A program made the position numbers and the translations under genes. Of a stretch of 64,000 nucleotides of DNA, positions 26,518 to 35,421 are shown one piece after another (within the stretch, counting starts at the first letter, position 1; every line of letters begins with the position of its first letter). Source of the DNA: Alphaproteobacteria bacterium (lineage in GTDB: Bacteria > Pseudomonadota > Alphaproteobacteria > Rhizobiales > OSC116); NCBI GenBank assembly GCA_002400495.2, contig NVQL02000076.1:1-64000 (forward strand), given 5' to 3'. The notes beneath the pieces are model-generated. The model was given only the letters and a program-made list of their open reading frames with translations, was not told the origin of the DNA and did not search any database.

Positions 26518-27782
26518 AGCTTGCTGTCTTTCTCAATTTTTACGATAAATTGGTTGATATTGTCTATATTTTCAAATTTTTTGCTTTGAGTTATGAGCTT
26601 GCGCCCCATGGCGATGCAGTTTTTTTCGACATTGGCGCGCGCTTTAATGTCTTCAATTGTATCAATTTCCATAATGTGCGCGAGGCCGATGGTGCGCCTG
26701 ATCATCTCGGCACCCGCAAAGCCGATGGCGTCTTGCCAAATTGTGGTTAGCAGTTGGGTCAGAGCCTCGTCGCTAGCGTTTTGATGGCCTTGGTCTTTGA
26801 ATAATTTGTCTTCAAATAAAATACCATTGCGTTCTGTTTGCCAAAGGTTTGAAAATTCTTGGGTAAATGATATCCAAATTTTTTCGACTATTTTTAGAAT
26901 CCATTTGCGGTAATCATCACGATTGTCATCGGTAGTTTGATGACCTTGTTGCGCAAAATAGGCCATCCAAAAATTAGCGAGTAGCATGCCGACATCAAAA
27001 CCTATAGGACCGTAAGTGGCAAATTCGGGGTCAATTATCGACGTTTCATTTTGCGTGACCATGATTGATCCTGTATGCAAATCGCCATGCAGTAGGGTTT
27101 CATTTTGAGTGAAAAATTTAGCTTTTAGAATTTGAACGGCTATTTTTAATTCAACGTCTTTACGTAGATCGCTGACCACTGCGTCTAAAGCTGGGGAATT
27201 AATATTATTGCTGTCAGCATCGTAATAGGGGTCGGTAAATACCAGATCTTCAGTTATGTTGCAAAGGGCTACATTGTCGGAAAATATGGCTAAATCGGCC
27301 TTAAAAGCAGGAGCGGTCAGTGAGTAACTTGAGCCTCGAAATAACGTTTGAGCGCAGAATATACCCATATCATGCGCTAGGTTTTTGTGTTTTATGCCGT
27401 CTTTTAAGCTATGGCGTAAAATAACGTGTGGCTGCATAAATTGCATGACCAAAATAGCTTGTTTTTGGTTGAAATAATAAACCTCTGGAACCAAATTATT
27501 TGTGCGCTCTGCTTGACGCACTAAAGCCTCATGTTCAAAGAAAGCGCGCTTTAAAGTTAGTGGCCAGCTTTCGCCCACCACGCGGACATAGGGCAGTGCT
27601 TGTTTGACGATTAATTTGCCTTTTGGGCCTTGTACAATGAAAACTAAATTTAAATTGCCATCGCCAACTTCATTTGAAGTCCATAAATTAGGGTCGTCAC
27701 CAAGCCTTGCTTTTAGCGTGTTAATGTCGCCCAATCGGGTGCTAAGTGTTTCAATTGTTAACTCTTTATAGTCTTCCGACAT
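26514..27782 (-). CDS. mtnK: S-methyl-5-thioribose kinase
   Basis: A 422-residue kinase of the APH/choline-kinase fold. The N-terminal lobe has NLVFIVQG and [11 protein letters not shown]; the catalytic loop is [13 protein letters not shown], followed by [19 protein letters not shown], the motif distinctive for MTR kinase. It phosphorylates methylthioribose at C1, supplying MtnA. Its presence implies that free methylthioribose or 5-deoxyribose, not only MTA, enters the pathway. It is first in the leftward mtnK-mtnA pair and divergent from the ABC importer. Confidence 0.92.
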   Translation of the reverse strand: MSEDYKELTIETLSTRLGDINTLKARLGDDPNLWTSNEVGDGNLNLVFIVQGPKGKLIVKQALPYVRVVGESWPLTLKRAFFEHEALVRQAERTNNLVPEVYYFNQKQAILVMQFMQPHVILRHSLKDGIKHKNLAHDMGIFCAQTLFRGSSYSLTAPAFKADLAIFSDNVALCNITEDLVFTDPYYDADSNNINSPALDAVVSDLRKDVELKIAVQILKAKFFTQNETLLHGDLHTGSIMVTQNETSIIDPEFATYGPIGFDVGMLLANFWMAYFAQQGHQTTDDNRDDYRKWILKIVEKIWISFTQEFSNLWQTERNGILFEDKLFKDQGHQNASDEALTQLLTTIWQDAIGFAGAEMIRRTIGLAHIMEIDTIEDIKARANVEKNCIAMGRKLITQSKKFENIDNINQFIVKIEKDSKL

Positions 27783-27857
27783 TCAAAACTCCCTTTTATT
27801 GAATGTAATTGGTTTTGTTAGTTTCGCTTGATTTAGCAAGAGTGACAAAATTTATAT

Positions 27858-27883
27858 CAATTGTCAATATGATTTGACATTTG
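27858..27883. promoter_or_regulatory. Shared 26-bp operator, copy C (mtnK / sugar ABC)
   Basis: On the minus strand it reads CAAATG, spacer TCAAATCATATTGA, CAATTG, with exactly the same 20-bp box-to-box spacing as copy A. It is centred between mtnK (start 27782) and the ABC ATPase (start 27932), and the flanks extend it into an imperfect inverted repeat over 27856-27885. One site could control both operons. Confidence 0.68.
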
Positions 27884-27931
27884 ATATATTTTGCTTTTAA
27901 GTTAGGCGAAATAGAGGGACGATTAAACCGA

Positions 27932-29485
27932 ATGGGTAAAGTTAATTCATCGATAAAACTAACTGGGCTTGAAAAGAGTTTCGGCTCAAACCGTGTTCTA
28001 CGCGGCATAGATTTAGATATTCCTGCAGGGGAGGTCACCATTTTAATGGGCGCAAATGGTGCAGGAAAATCTACCTTGGTTAAAGTTATGTGCGGTGTGC
28101 ATAAGGCGGATTCTGGCACGATATATTTGGCGGGAGAAGAATTTAATCCACAGACACCCGCTGAGGCCATCAAGGCCGGCATCGTGACTGTGCATCAAAA
28201 TATTAATGATGGTGTGGTGCCTGATTTAGATGTTGCGTCTAACCTTATGTTGGACGTATTGGCGAACCCTCATAGTTCGGTTTTTTTATTGCCGTCGAAA
28301 ATTAGAAAATCGGCGAAACAAGCGGCCGAAAGGCTTGGGCTTGATTTGGATATGAGAGCGCCCGTACACAGCTTATCGCTTGCTGATAAACAGCTTGTTG
28401 CAATCACCCGCGCCATGGCTCATGAGCCTAATTTACTTATATTGGATGAACCAACTTCGTCGCTGTCTTTATCGGAAACCCAAAGATTATTTGAATTGCT
28501 AGATAGGCTGAAAGCGCGTGGTGTGGCGATATTATATATTTCTCATCGTATGTCAGACATTAAACGTATGGCAGACCGCATTGTTAGTATGCGAGATGGC
28601 GAAGTGAGTGGTGTGTTTGAAGGTGATGATTTAGATTATATCGGTGCGGTAAATGCCATGCTTGGGCGTAAAATAGCGGATGTTGATATACAGATTCCTG
28701 AAGTTGGTGCGCCCGTATTGGAGCTTGAAAATATTCAATTATTGCCTAGCTCGAAGCCATTTTCGTTGGCAGCGCATAAAAACGAAATTATTGTGATTAC
28801 AGGTTTGGTTGGCGTTGGGAAATCGCTACTTGCTTCGGTTTTATTTGGGCGCGAAGCTTTGTTCAAGGGTGAGATATCCTTGAATGGCCAAAAATACAAT
28901 CCTAAAAATATCACCGATGCGATTAATGAAGGGGTGTTTTTATGCGCCAAGGACCGTGGCACGAATGGCATCATTCCAGAATTTAATATCAGTCATAATA
29001 TATCACTGCCATTTTTATCGACATTATCGAAATTTGGCTTTATTGGCCGCGGCGCGGAACGAGGTTTTGCCAAAACCGCCATAAAAGATTTGGGCATTAT
29101 TTGCCAAGGTGAAGATGACAATATTGAAGAACTTTCTGGCGGTAATCAACAAAAGGTCATGGTGGCTAGATGGTTGATGAAAAGCTCAAAATTACTAATT
29201 TTAGATGAACCTTTCCAAGGTGTTGATATTGCAGCGCGGCGCGATATTGGCAATAAATTACGCGAAACCGCCAAGGATAGAGCGACGATTGTTTTTGTCA
29301 CAGAATTGGATGAGGCGCTTGAAATAGCCGATCGAATTTTTGTGATGTCAGAACATGGCGTGGTGGGCGAGCATAGAAATATGAATGCGGATGCTGATTT
29401 GATATTGGCGCAAGTTTTGGGTGATCAGGTTATGGATAAACGGATGAATAAGAATATTGGAATTAGTGAAGGAGCTGCCTTGTGA
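27932..29485 (+). CDS. Ribose-type sugar ABC importer, double ATPase subunit
   Basis: A 517-residue ATPase of the RbsA/CUT2 group. Domain 1 has GANGAGKSTL (Walker A), LSLADKQLVAITRAM (signature position) and LLILDEPTSSLS (Walker B). Domain 2 has GLVGVGKSLL, LSGGNQQKVMVARWL and LILDEPFQGVD. I chose the ATG at 27932, with AGAGGGA about 12 bp upstream; an earlier ATG at 27881 falls just after the operator. Its stop overlaps the permease start. Substrate is probably methylthioribose, 5-deoxyribose or a related pentose, from context. Confidence 0.92.
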   Translation: MGKVNSSIKLTGLEKSFGSNRVLRGIDLDIPAGEVTILMGANGAGKSTLVKVMCGVHKADSGTIYLAGEEFNPQTPAEAIKAGIVTVHQNINDGVVPDLDVASNLMLDVLANPHSSVFLLPSKIRKSAKQAAERLGLDLDMRAPVHSLSLADKQLVAITRAMAHEPNLLILDEPTSSLSLSETQRLFELLDRLKARGVAILYISHRMSDIKRMADRIVSMRDGEVSGVFEGDDLDYIGAVNAMLGRKIADVDIQIPEVGAPVLELENIQLLPSSKPFSLAAHKNEIIVITGLVGVGKSLLASVLFGREALFKGEISLNGQKYNPKNITDAINEGVFLCAKDRGTNGIIPEFNISHNISLPFLSTLSKFGFIGRGAERGFAKTAIKDLGIICQGEDDNIEELSGGNQQKVMVARWLMKSSKLLILDEPFQGVDIAARRDIGNKLRETAKDRATIVFVTELDEALEIADRIFVMSEHGVVGEHRNMNADADLILAQVLGDQVMDKRMNKNIGISEGAAL

Positions 29486-30495
29486 AGCAAGCAAGTTTGA
29501 GTAAAGACAAAATTAAAGCTGTTGCCATTCGCTATGGATTTTTAACCTTGCTCGCTGGGTTGGTGTTGTTTTTTAGCCTATCTGCGCCCGGTTTTGCGAC
29601 ACCGTTTAGTGCGGTGTTTATATTTCAGTCGGTGGCGATTACGGGTATTTTGGCGTTGGGTGTCACTGCAACTTTGGTGGTTGATGGGTTTGATTTGTCA
29701 ATTGGTTCTATCGCCACATCTAGCTTGATGTTGTCGGCCTATATTATGGTGGTGCTAGAGCAGAATGCTGTTGTGGCAGTTATTGCTTGTTTGGCCATGG
29801 GGGCCATCGTTGGCTTGGTTAATGGTGTTTTAATTGTCTATATGCGAGTGCCCGATTTGCTGGCTACTCTTGGTATGATGTTTTTGCTGATTGGTTTACA
29901 GCGCATTCCAACCGAAGGCCGCTCTATTGCTCAAGGCATGACACTACCTGGTGGCGAAACCGCTACGGGGGTGTTTTCTAAGTCATTTTTGGCATTGGGG
30001 CGTCATAAATTTGATTTTTTCATAGAAAATTTCATTCCATTTTCAGTCATTATATTCGTGGTGATTGCGGTTTTAATTTGGTTGTATTTTGAATTTACCC
30101 GTTATGGGCGGGTTATGTATGCGATTGGCTCTAACGAGCGTGCCGCTGGCTTAGCTGGTGTGCCCGTGCATAAATATAAAATTATTGCCTATATGATTTC
30201 AGGCGTTTTGGCCTCAGTTGGTGGTATCTTGTTGGCTGCGCGTTTGGGTCGGGGGGACATCGCTTCGGGCAATAACCTATTGCTCGATTCGGTGGCGGCG
30301 GCGTTGATTGGTTTTGCGGTGCTTGGAGCGGCAAAACCTAATGCATTTGGCACTGCCATTGGTGCGTTGTTTGTCGGTATTTTATTGCAAGGTATGACGA
30401 TGATGAACGCGCCTTATTATACGCAAGACTTTGTAAAAGGCGCGGTATTGGTTGTGGCTTTGGTGTTTACTTTTTCACTATCAAATCGACGGTAA
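29482..30495 (+). CDS. Ribose-type sugar ABC importer permease
   Basis: A 337-residue BPD_transp_2 permease with about nine to ten hydrophobic helices. GFDLSIGSIATSS and AARLGRGDIASGNNLLLDSV match the RbsC consensus. The start is GTG overlapping the ATPase stop (GTGA). It should act as a homodimer because no second permease is present in this operon. Confidence 0.92.
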   Translation: MKQASLSKDKIKAVAIRYGFLTLLAGLVLFFSLSAPGFATPFSAVFIFQSVAITGILALGVTATLVVDGFDLSIGSIATSSLMLSAYIMVVLEQNAVVAVIACLAMGAIVGLVNGVLIVYMRVPDLLATLGMMFLLIGLQRIPTEGRSIAQGMTLPGGETATGVFSKSFLALGRHKFDFFIENFIPFSVIIFVVIAVLIWLYFEFTRYGRVMYAIGSNERAAGLAGVPVHKYKIIAYMISGVLASVGGILLAARLGRGDIASGNNLLLDSVAAALIGFAVLGAAKPNAFGTAIGALFVGILLQGMTMMNAPYYTQDFVKGAVLVVALVFTFSLSNRR

Positions 30496-30566
30496 TTCAA
30501 TTCAAAATAATATTAAACCTGACCAATTTGATATTTTAAATAAGGTCATTATTAAGGGAGAATAAA

Positions 30567-31619
30567 ATGAAAATAACCAGACGTATATTCACTTCGATGG
30601 TAGCAGGCGTGGTGTTAGCCGCAACTGGGATCATTGGAAGTGTGTCTGCAGCGGATATGCCTGCGCCATTTGACAAGCCAAGCGAAGTGAAAATTGCTTT
30701 GGTGCGTTATCTTTCGACGGGTGATTTTTTCCAAGCTTATTTGGCGGGTGTTGAATCACAAGCCAAAATATTGGGTGTTGATTTGCGTATTTTGGATAGC
30801 CGTCAGGACGCGGCTTTGCAAGCTGATATGGTTGACCAAGCGATTGCCTTGGGTGTCGATGGCATTATTGTGCAACATGGTTTAACAGAATCTATGCAAG
30901 AAGCTGTGAAACGGGCGATTGCCGCTGGCATTAAAGTGGTGGCATTTGATGTGGACGTCGAAAACCCAGATGTGCCACAAATTGAACAGTCTGACTTTAT
31001 GTTGGCTAAAATGGCGCTAGATCAAGCCATTATTGACAATGGCACAACATTTAATGCTGGCTATGTTTATGTTCCGGGCATTGCGCCGCTTGACCGTCGT
31101 GATGTGGCGTGGAAAGAAGTTAAAGACGCCAATCCAGGCATTAAACAACTTGCAGAATTTGGTACGTTGGACAACCCCATCGCCAACTCTGTTGCCAACC
31201 AAGCGCGTTCTGTTTTGGCGGCTAACCCAACCATTACGGTTATGTTTGCACCTTATGACGAATTTGCCAAAGGCGTAAAGATTGCGGTTGATGAAGCGGG
31301 TATGACCAGCCAAGTTAAGATTTATTCGGCTGATGTTTCGACTTCTGATATTTCTGCAATGCGTGAAGAAGGAAGTGCATGGGCTGCGACGGCTGCGACA
31401 AACCCAGCAGTTGTTGGTGAGGTTTCGGTTCGGGTGTTGGCAATGTTGCTTGCGGGCGAAGATCCTGGTCACAATGTTGTGGTTCCCCCAACTTTGATCA
31501 CGCAAACAATGCTGAATGATGGTGACATTAAAAACATGAAAGAGCTATCTGCAAAGATACCTGCATTTGCGCATGCAGATGTGGCTGTTCCAGCATGGAT
31601 GCCGCTACCTAAACGCTAA
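30567..31619 (+). CDS. Ribose-type periplasmic sugar-binding protein
   Basis: A 350-residue receptor with a signal peptide (MKITRRIFTSMVAGVVLAAT; the RR pair resembles a Tat motif) cleaved near VSAADM. The Peripla_BP_4 domain is visible from FFQAYLAGVESQAKILGVDL, GVDGIIVQHGLTESMQEAV and VMFAPYDEFAKGVKIAVDEA. AAGGGAG precedes the ATG. It is the specificity component of the importer and is followed by a strong terminator. The ligand is not readable. Confidence 0.9.
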   Translation: MKITRRIFTSMVAGVVLAATGIIGSVSAADMPAPFDKPSEVKIALVRYLSTGDFFQAYLAGVESQAKILGVDLRILDSRQDAALQADMVDQAIALGVDGIIVQHGLTESMQEAVKRAIAAGIKVVAFDVDVENPDVPQIEQSDFMLAKMALDQAIIDNGTTFNAGYVYVPGIAPLDRRDVAWKEVKDANPGIKQLAEFGTLDNPIANSVANQARSVLAANPTITVMFAPYDEFAKGVKIAVDEAGMTSQVKIYSADVSTSDISAMREEGSAWAATAATNPAVVGEVSVRVLAMLLAGEDPGHNVVVPPTLITQTMLNDGDIKNMKELSAKIPAFAHADVAVPAWMPLPKR

Positions 31620-31640
31620 AATGTAGTAGATATGAATGAT

Positions 31641-31673
31641 GGGTCGACAAATTAATTTTGTCGGCCTTTTTTT
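31641..31673 (+). terminator. Intrinsic terminator after the ABC operon
   Basis: GTCGACAAA and TTTGTCGGC pair with one G-T wobble around a short AT loop, followed by a run of seven T at 31667-31673. It separates the importer operon from the transketolase/RLP operon, so the latter needs its own promoter. Confidence 0.85.
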
Positions 31674-31692
31674 ATGATTGGTTCAAATTATA

Positions 31693-31718
31693 CAAATGAA
31701 AATACTACTTGACATTTG
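31693..31718 (+). promoter_or_regulatory. Shared 26-bp operator, copy D (transketolase/RLP operon)
   Basis: CAAATG, spacer AAAATACTACTTGA, CATTTG, ending 40 bp before the transketolase start. Adding one base each side gives ACAAATG and CATTTGT, an inverted repeat. TTGACA at 31709-31714 within the element is a plausible -35 box, so occupancy would block the promoter. Confidence 0.65.
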
Positions 31719-31758
31719 TTGAATATTCGGCAATTTTAGTTTAAATGAACTGAGGTAT

Positions 31759-32691
31759 ATGATGAAAAATTCAAGAACGACTGAGCAGGTGGCTTTGGGC
31801 ATTCGGCGTCGAGTGTTTGAACATACGATACTTAATAATGGTGGCTATTTAAGCCAAGCTTGTTCATCTGCCGAAATGTTGGCATGGTTGTATAATGAAG
31901 CGCTTACTATTGGCGATCCGACCTTGCCGATGATACCACGTGATTTTTCAGGCGTGCCTTCGGTTAATAATCCTGACTATGTATCTGGCGCAGGATATAA
32001 TGGCCCTGCAACGCCAGAATATGACCGCTTATTCATTGCGCCCGCGCATTATGCCTTGGTGGCTTATGCCACCTTAATTGAAGTGGGGCGAATGGCACCT
32101 GAAGGGCTTGAGATGTTTAATAAAGATGGCTCATCGGTCGAAATGATTGGGGCTGACCATTCTCCGGGTATGGAGGTTCATAACGGCACGCTCGGCATTG
32201 GCCTTTCGACTGCATCTGGCCTTGCCTATGGCCGCAGAAAACGCGGCGATAAAGGCGAAGTTTGTGTGTTTATGTCTGACGGTGAAGTGCAAGAGGGGCA
32301 AACATGGGAAGCGGTTCAAGCTTGCGCTCATCACGGTATTGATAATGTTTGGGCGATCATGGATGTGAATAATCAGCAATGCGATGGCGCGATGTCGAGT
32401 GTAATGGAAGTGCGCGATATTGCCACAAAATTCAGAGCTTTTGGCGCGGTTGCGGTGGAAATTGACGCCCATGATTTGGACGCTATGCGCCAAGCCAAAG
32501 CGGAGCCACATGAGGGGAAACCGCTTATTATTTTGGCGCATTCATCGCCGATGAAAGGCATGAAGAAATTGGAAGAAAGATTCCCACGCCTGCATTATGT
32601 GCGTTTTAAAAGCCCAGAAGAACGTGCTGAATATAATATATCAATCGCCGCGGAGCTTGGTGTTGACCCCGTTGTATATGAAACACATTAA
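31759..32691 (+). CDS. Split transketolase, N-terminal (ThDP-binding) subunit
   Basis: A 310-residue protein equivalent to the first third to half of transketolase. GADHSPGMEVHNGTLGIGLS corresponds to the conserved GHxxPG and SLG segments. SDGEVQEGQTWE followed by IMDVNNQQ is the ThDP/Mg motif, with the usual leading Gly of GDG replaced by Ser. It should pair with the product of the next gene. Two-subunit transketolases are known in specialised sugar routes, such as apulose-4-phosphate transketolase AptAB. GAGG precedes the ATG. Confidence 0.87.
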   Translation: MMKNSRTTEQVALGIRRRVFEHTILNNGGYLSQACSSAEMLAWLYNEALTIGDPTLPMIPRDFSGVPSVNNPDYVSGAGYNGPATPEYDRLFIAPAHYALVAYATLIEVGRMAPEGLEMFNKDGSSVEMIGADHSPGMEVHNGTLGIGLSTASGLAYGRRKRGDKGEVCVFMSDGEVQEGQTWEAVQACAHHGIDNVWAIMDVNNQQCDGAMSSVMEVRDIATKFRAFGAVAVEIDAHDLDAMRQAKAEPHEGKPLIILAHSSPMKGMKKLEERFPRLHYVRFKSPEERAEYNISIAAELGVDPVVYETH

Positions 32692-32720
32692 GAATATGAC
32701 ATACATTAAAGGTAGCAAAC

Positions 32721-33725
32721 ATGGTTGAAATGGTAACACGCCCGTATGCGGGTGCTTTTGAAAAATACGCTTTGGCAAACCCCGATGTAATTTGTGTATC
32801 GGCCGATTTAACATCATCTTGCGAAATTGATGGTTTTAGAGACCGTCACCCTGAGCAATTTTTATCGATGGGCATGGCTGAACAAAATATGATGAGTTTT
32901 GTCGGCGGTTTGAACATGGCGGGATACAGGCCGTTTGTTCATACATTTGGAGTGTTTACCTATAGACGACCCTATGACCAGCTTATGGCATCCATTGCCT
33001 ATGGGCGCAGGAAAGTGCGCATTATGGGTTTTTTGCCGGGCATCACAACACCGGGCGGTATGACGCATCAGGCGATTGAGGATATTTCGGTCATGCGTGC
33101 CATGCCCAATATGACCATATTAGAAACTGGTGATGCCACCGAAGTTGAGTCTATTTGCGCAGCAGCAGATAGCATTGATGGCCCCGTTTATTGCCGTGTT
33201 TTGCGCGGCAATGTGCCTCGATTATTTGACACGCCGATAAAAGTCGGCGAAATGCGTGAGTTAAGCTCAGGCAGCGATATATTAGTGGTCACTGCGGGCA
33301 TCACAACCGAAGAGGCGATGCGCGCGCGCGCGGCATTACAAGATGCGGGTGTGTCTATACGTCATTTGCATTTAAACACGTTAAAGCCATTCGATTCTGA
33401 AACTTTGTTGGATCACTTGCAGTCGGTAAAATACGGGGTGATCACGCTTGAAAACCATGTCGTTACGGGCGGGATTGGTTCGATAGTTGCGGAAACGATT
33501 GCAGATGCGGGTATCGCCAAACGGCTTATTCGTTTAGGTTTGCAAGATACTTATGCGCATGGTGGCTCGCGTGCTTATTTAATGCGTTATTATGGCCTAG
33601 ATGCATTGGCCTTAATACATGCAATTGATGATATGTTGGGCAACTCGACAGGCATAGGTGAAGAAGATTTGAATGCAGCACGTGTAGACGCTGTGCATTC
33701 TCTGGCTAAAGCTGAAGGGTTATAA
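32721..33725 (+). CDS. Split transketolase, C-terminal (pyrimidine-binding) subunit
   Basis: A 334-residue protein with a transketolase pyrimidine-binding domain (residues about 5-165, including GMAEQNMMSFVGGLNMAGYR with the catalytic Glu) and a C-terminal transketolase domain (about 180-310, LLDHLQSVKYGVITLENH). It begins 29 bp after the N-terminal subunit gene and ends 2 bp before the RLP gene, so the three are clearly one operon. The proposed substrate class is a ketose phosphate linked to the RLP reaction. Confidence 0.87.
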   Translation: MVEMVTRPYAGAFEKYALANPDVICVSADLTSSCEIDGFRDRHPEQFLSMGMAEQNMMSFVGGLNMAGYRPFVHTFGVFTYRRPYDQLMASIAYGRRKVRIMGFLPGITTPGGMTHQAIEDISVMRAMPNMTILETGDATEVESICAAADSIDGPVYCRVLRGNVPRLFDTPIKVGEMRELSSGSDILVVTAGITTEEAMRARAALQDAGVSIRHLHLNTLKPFDSETLLDHLQSVKYGVITLENHVVTGGIGSIVAETIADAGIAKRLIRLGLQDTYAHGGSRAYLMRYYGLDALALIHAIDDMLGNSTGIGEEDLNAARVDAVHSLAKAEGL

Positions 33726-33727
33726 TC

Positions 33728-34843
33728 ATGTCGCGGTTTAATGTGACCTATAAAATATTTGCGGATAATGATAAACATGCTTTGAGCCGTGCCGAAAATA
33801 TAGCCTTGGAACAAACTGTAGAAATACCGCGTGACATCGTGCCAAAAGGTTATATTGAAGACAATATATTGGGCAAACTAGAGGATATAACGCGTGCCGA
33901 TAACCAGAGTTTTAACGCTCAAATTAGCTACAGCCCTGACAGCGTAGGCAGCGAATTGCCGCAATTGCTAAATGTGATATTTGGCAATAGCGGCATCCAA
34001 AAAGGCTTGAAAGTTATCGATCTCGAATTGGGTGATGTTTTATCCCAGCGCTTTACAGGTGCAAAATTTGGTATTGATGGCGTGCGTAAAAAAATTGGCC
34101 GTTCAAGCGGCGCATTAATTGCTGCGGTGATTAAGCCACAAGGGTCGAGTGTTGATGAGTTGGCGTTGATTGCCTATCGCTGTGCGTTGGCTGGTGCGGA
34201 TATCATTAAAGACGACCATGGGTTAACCAATCAACATATGGCGCCATTTAAAGAGCGGGTTGAGAAGATTTGTGAAGCGGTGGCAAAAGCCAATTTAGAA
34301 ACGGGACTCAATTGTTTGTATTTCCCGAATATTGCAGGCCATAGCGCGGATTTAGAACGATATGCTGAATTTGCTAAGAATTCGGGCGGTGGTGGCGTGT
34401 TGGTTATGCCTGGATTATTTGGGTTTGATGCGGCTTTGCGTTTGGCAAGGGATGATGATTTTAATTTACCGATTATGACGCATCCGAGCTTTTTAGGGCC
34501 GTATATTTTGTCTGAAGACACAGGTTTTAGCCATGCGATGATGTTTGGTAAAATACAACGTCTATGCGGTGCTGATATTTCGGTGTTTCCAAATGTTGGC
34601 GGTCGGTTTGGTTTTTCTGAGTTGGAATGCCGATCTATTGCCATTGCTTGCAAATCAGATGATGGCATTGGCAAACCAATCATGCCTAGCCCTGGGGGCG
34701 GGATGACCAAGGAACGTGCGGCAGATTTAAAAACCATGTATGGAGACGATGTGGTTCTTTTGCTGGGTGGTTCGTTGCTGCGTTATGGCGATAAAATTGG
34801 TGACGGAATTAAAGAAATGCGCACGGCGCTTGATGCTGTTTGA
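33728..34843 (+). CDS. RuBisCO-like protein (form IV)
   Basis: A 371-residue member of the RuBisCO large-subunit superfamily, shorter than true RuBisCO (about 450-480). IKPQGSSVDELA has the equivalent of Lys175 (Lys136). ADIIKDDHGL carries Lys161, Asp163 and His164, where RuBisCO has carbamylated Lys201, Asp203 and Glu204. THPSFLG, FPNVGGRFGFS, PSPGGGMT and LLGGSLLRYGD occupy later active-site loops. Several RuBisCO phosphate and catalytic residues are changed, so CO2 fixation is not expected. Relatives act as isomerases, enolases or, as OiaC and OiaX in apiose catabolism, decarboxylases and hydrolases. Its immediate partners here are the two transketolase subunits. Confidence 0.88.
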   Translation: MSRFNVTYKIFADNDKHALSRAENIALEQTVEIPRDIVPKGYIEDNILGKLEDITRADNQSFNAQISYSPDSVGSELPQLLNVIFGNSGIQKGLKVIDLELGDVLSQRFTGAKFGIDGVRKKIGRSSGALIAAVIKPQGSSVDELALIAYRCALAGADIIKDDHGLTNQHMAPFKERVEKICEAVAKANLETGLNCLYFPNIAGHSADLERYAEFAKNSGGGGVLVMPGLFGFDAALRLARDDDFNLPIMTHPSFLGPYILSEDTGFSHAMMFGKIQRLCGADISVFPNVGGRFGFSELECRSIAIACKSDDGIGKPIMPSPGGGMTKERAADLKTMYGDDVVLLLGGSLLRYGDKIGDGIKEMRTALDAV

Positions 34844-34866
34844 GTGTTTAGCAATCAATATGTGTG

Positions 34867-35421
34867 TTAGCAATTCTTGTAAGCTTGGCTTATCCATCCA
34901 CTTAGCTGCTCATCAACTTCGTTGATAGAGGTGATGTTAATTCTGTGACTGCACATGTCTTTGACAACCTTGACCCTTGAGTGATTGGTAGAGGCTGGTA
35001 AATTAATACCTATTTGAATTCGTTTTGCTGAAGGCGCTTGGATCAAGGCAAACATTTTGTTTCTGCGAAAGGCAACACCAGTTTTTTGGATGACTTTGGT
35101 TATATCATCCCCCATTGCCTCGCAAATTGCTGCGATCTCATTATATATTGGTAAAAGATGGGCTTTAGAACCTGAATATTGAGTGTTGAAGAGGTTGTCT
35201 TTGGATTCGGGACCACCTGCGCTATATTCGCGAATTCTTGTTGCTAGCAAATTGGCATTTCCATGCCCAAGGCCGTAAGCCGACTTTAAATATTTTAATA
35301 TTTCCATATGTTTATTCAAAGAGACAATTTTTGGTTCGGTTGCATGTTGCGCAACTGATTTACCTGTTTGGGTTAAAATATTTGATAACTGCGTTGCGGC
35401 AATTTGTTGGTTTTTGTCCAT
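34867..35421 (-). CDS. DUF4287/DUF5655 domain protein
   Basis: A 184-residue cytoplasmic protein. Residues about 38-80 (HMEILKYLKSAYGLGHGNAN) match the DUF4287 helical domain, and about 85-180 (VIQKTGVAFRRNKMFALIQA then RIQIGINLP) match DUF5655. The function of the combination is unknown. It converges on the RLP operon with 23 bp between stops and is probably unrelated to it. Confidence 0.8.
   Translation of the reverse strand: MDKNQQIAATQLSNILTQTGKSVAQHATEPKIVSLNKHMEILKYLKSAYGLGHGNANLLATRIREYSAGGPESKDNLFNTQYSGSKAHLLPIYNEIAAICEAMGDDITKVIQKTGVAFRRNKMFALIQAPSAKRIQIGINLPASTNHSRVKVVKDMCSHRINITSINEVDEQLSGWISQAYKNC

Noticed and set aside
24302-31718. The shared elements being only -35 boxes (TTGACA)
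   Set aside because: Similarity extends over 26 bp with fixed box spacing, two copies share 16 consecutive bases, and proper -10 boxes at 17 bp are not consistently present, so a plain promoter does not explain them.
33728-34843. True RuBisCO for CO2 fixation, suggested by co-occurrence with CO dehydrogenase
   Set aside because: The protein is about 100 residues short, Glu204 and other catalytic positions are changed, and no small subunit or phosphoribulokinase gene is near.
31759-34843. Firm assignment to apiose catabolism (AptAB plus OiaC or OiaX)
   Set aside because: No apiose isomerase, apulose kinase, apionate lactonase or DUF1537 kinase is in the window, while mtnK and mtnA share the operator. 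Kept only as an alternative.
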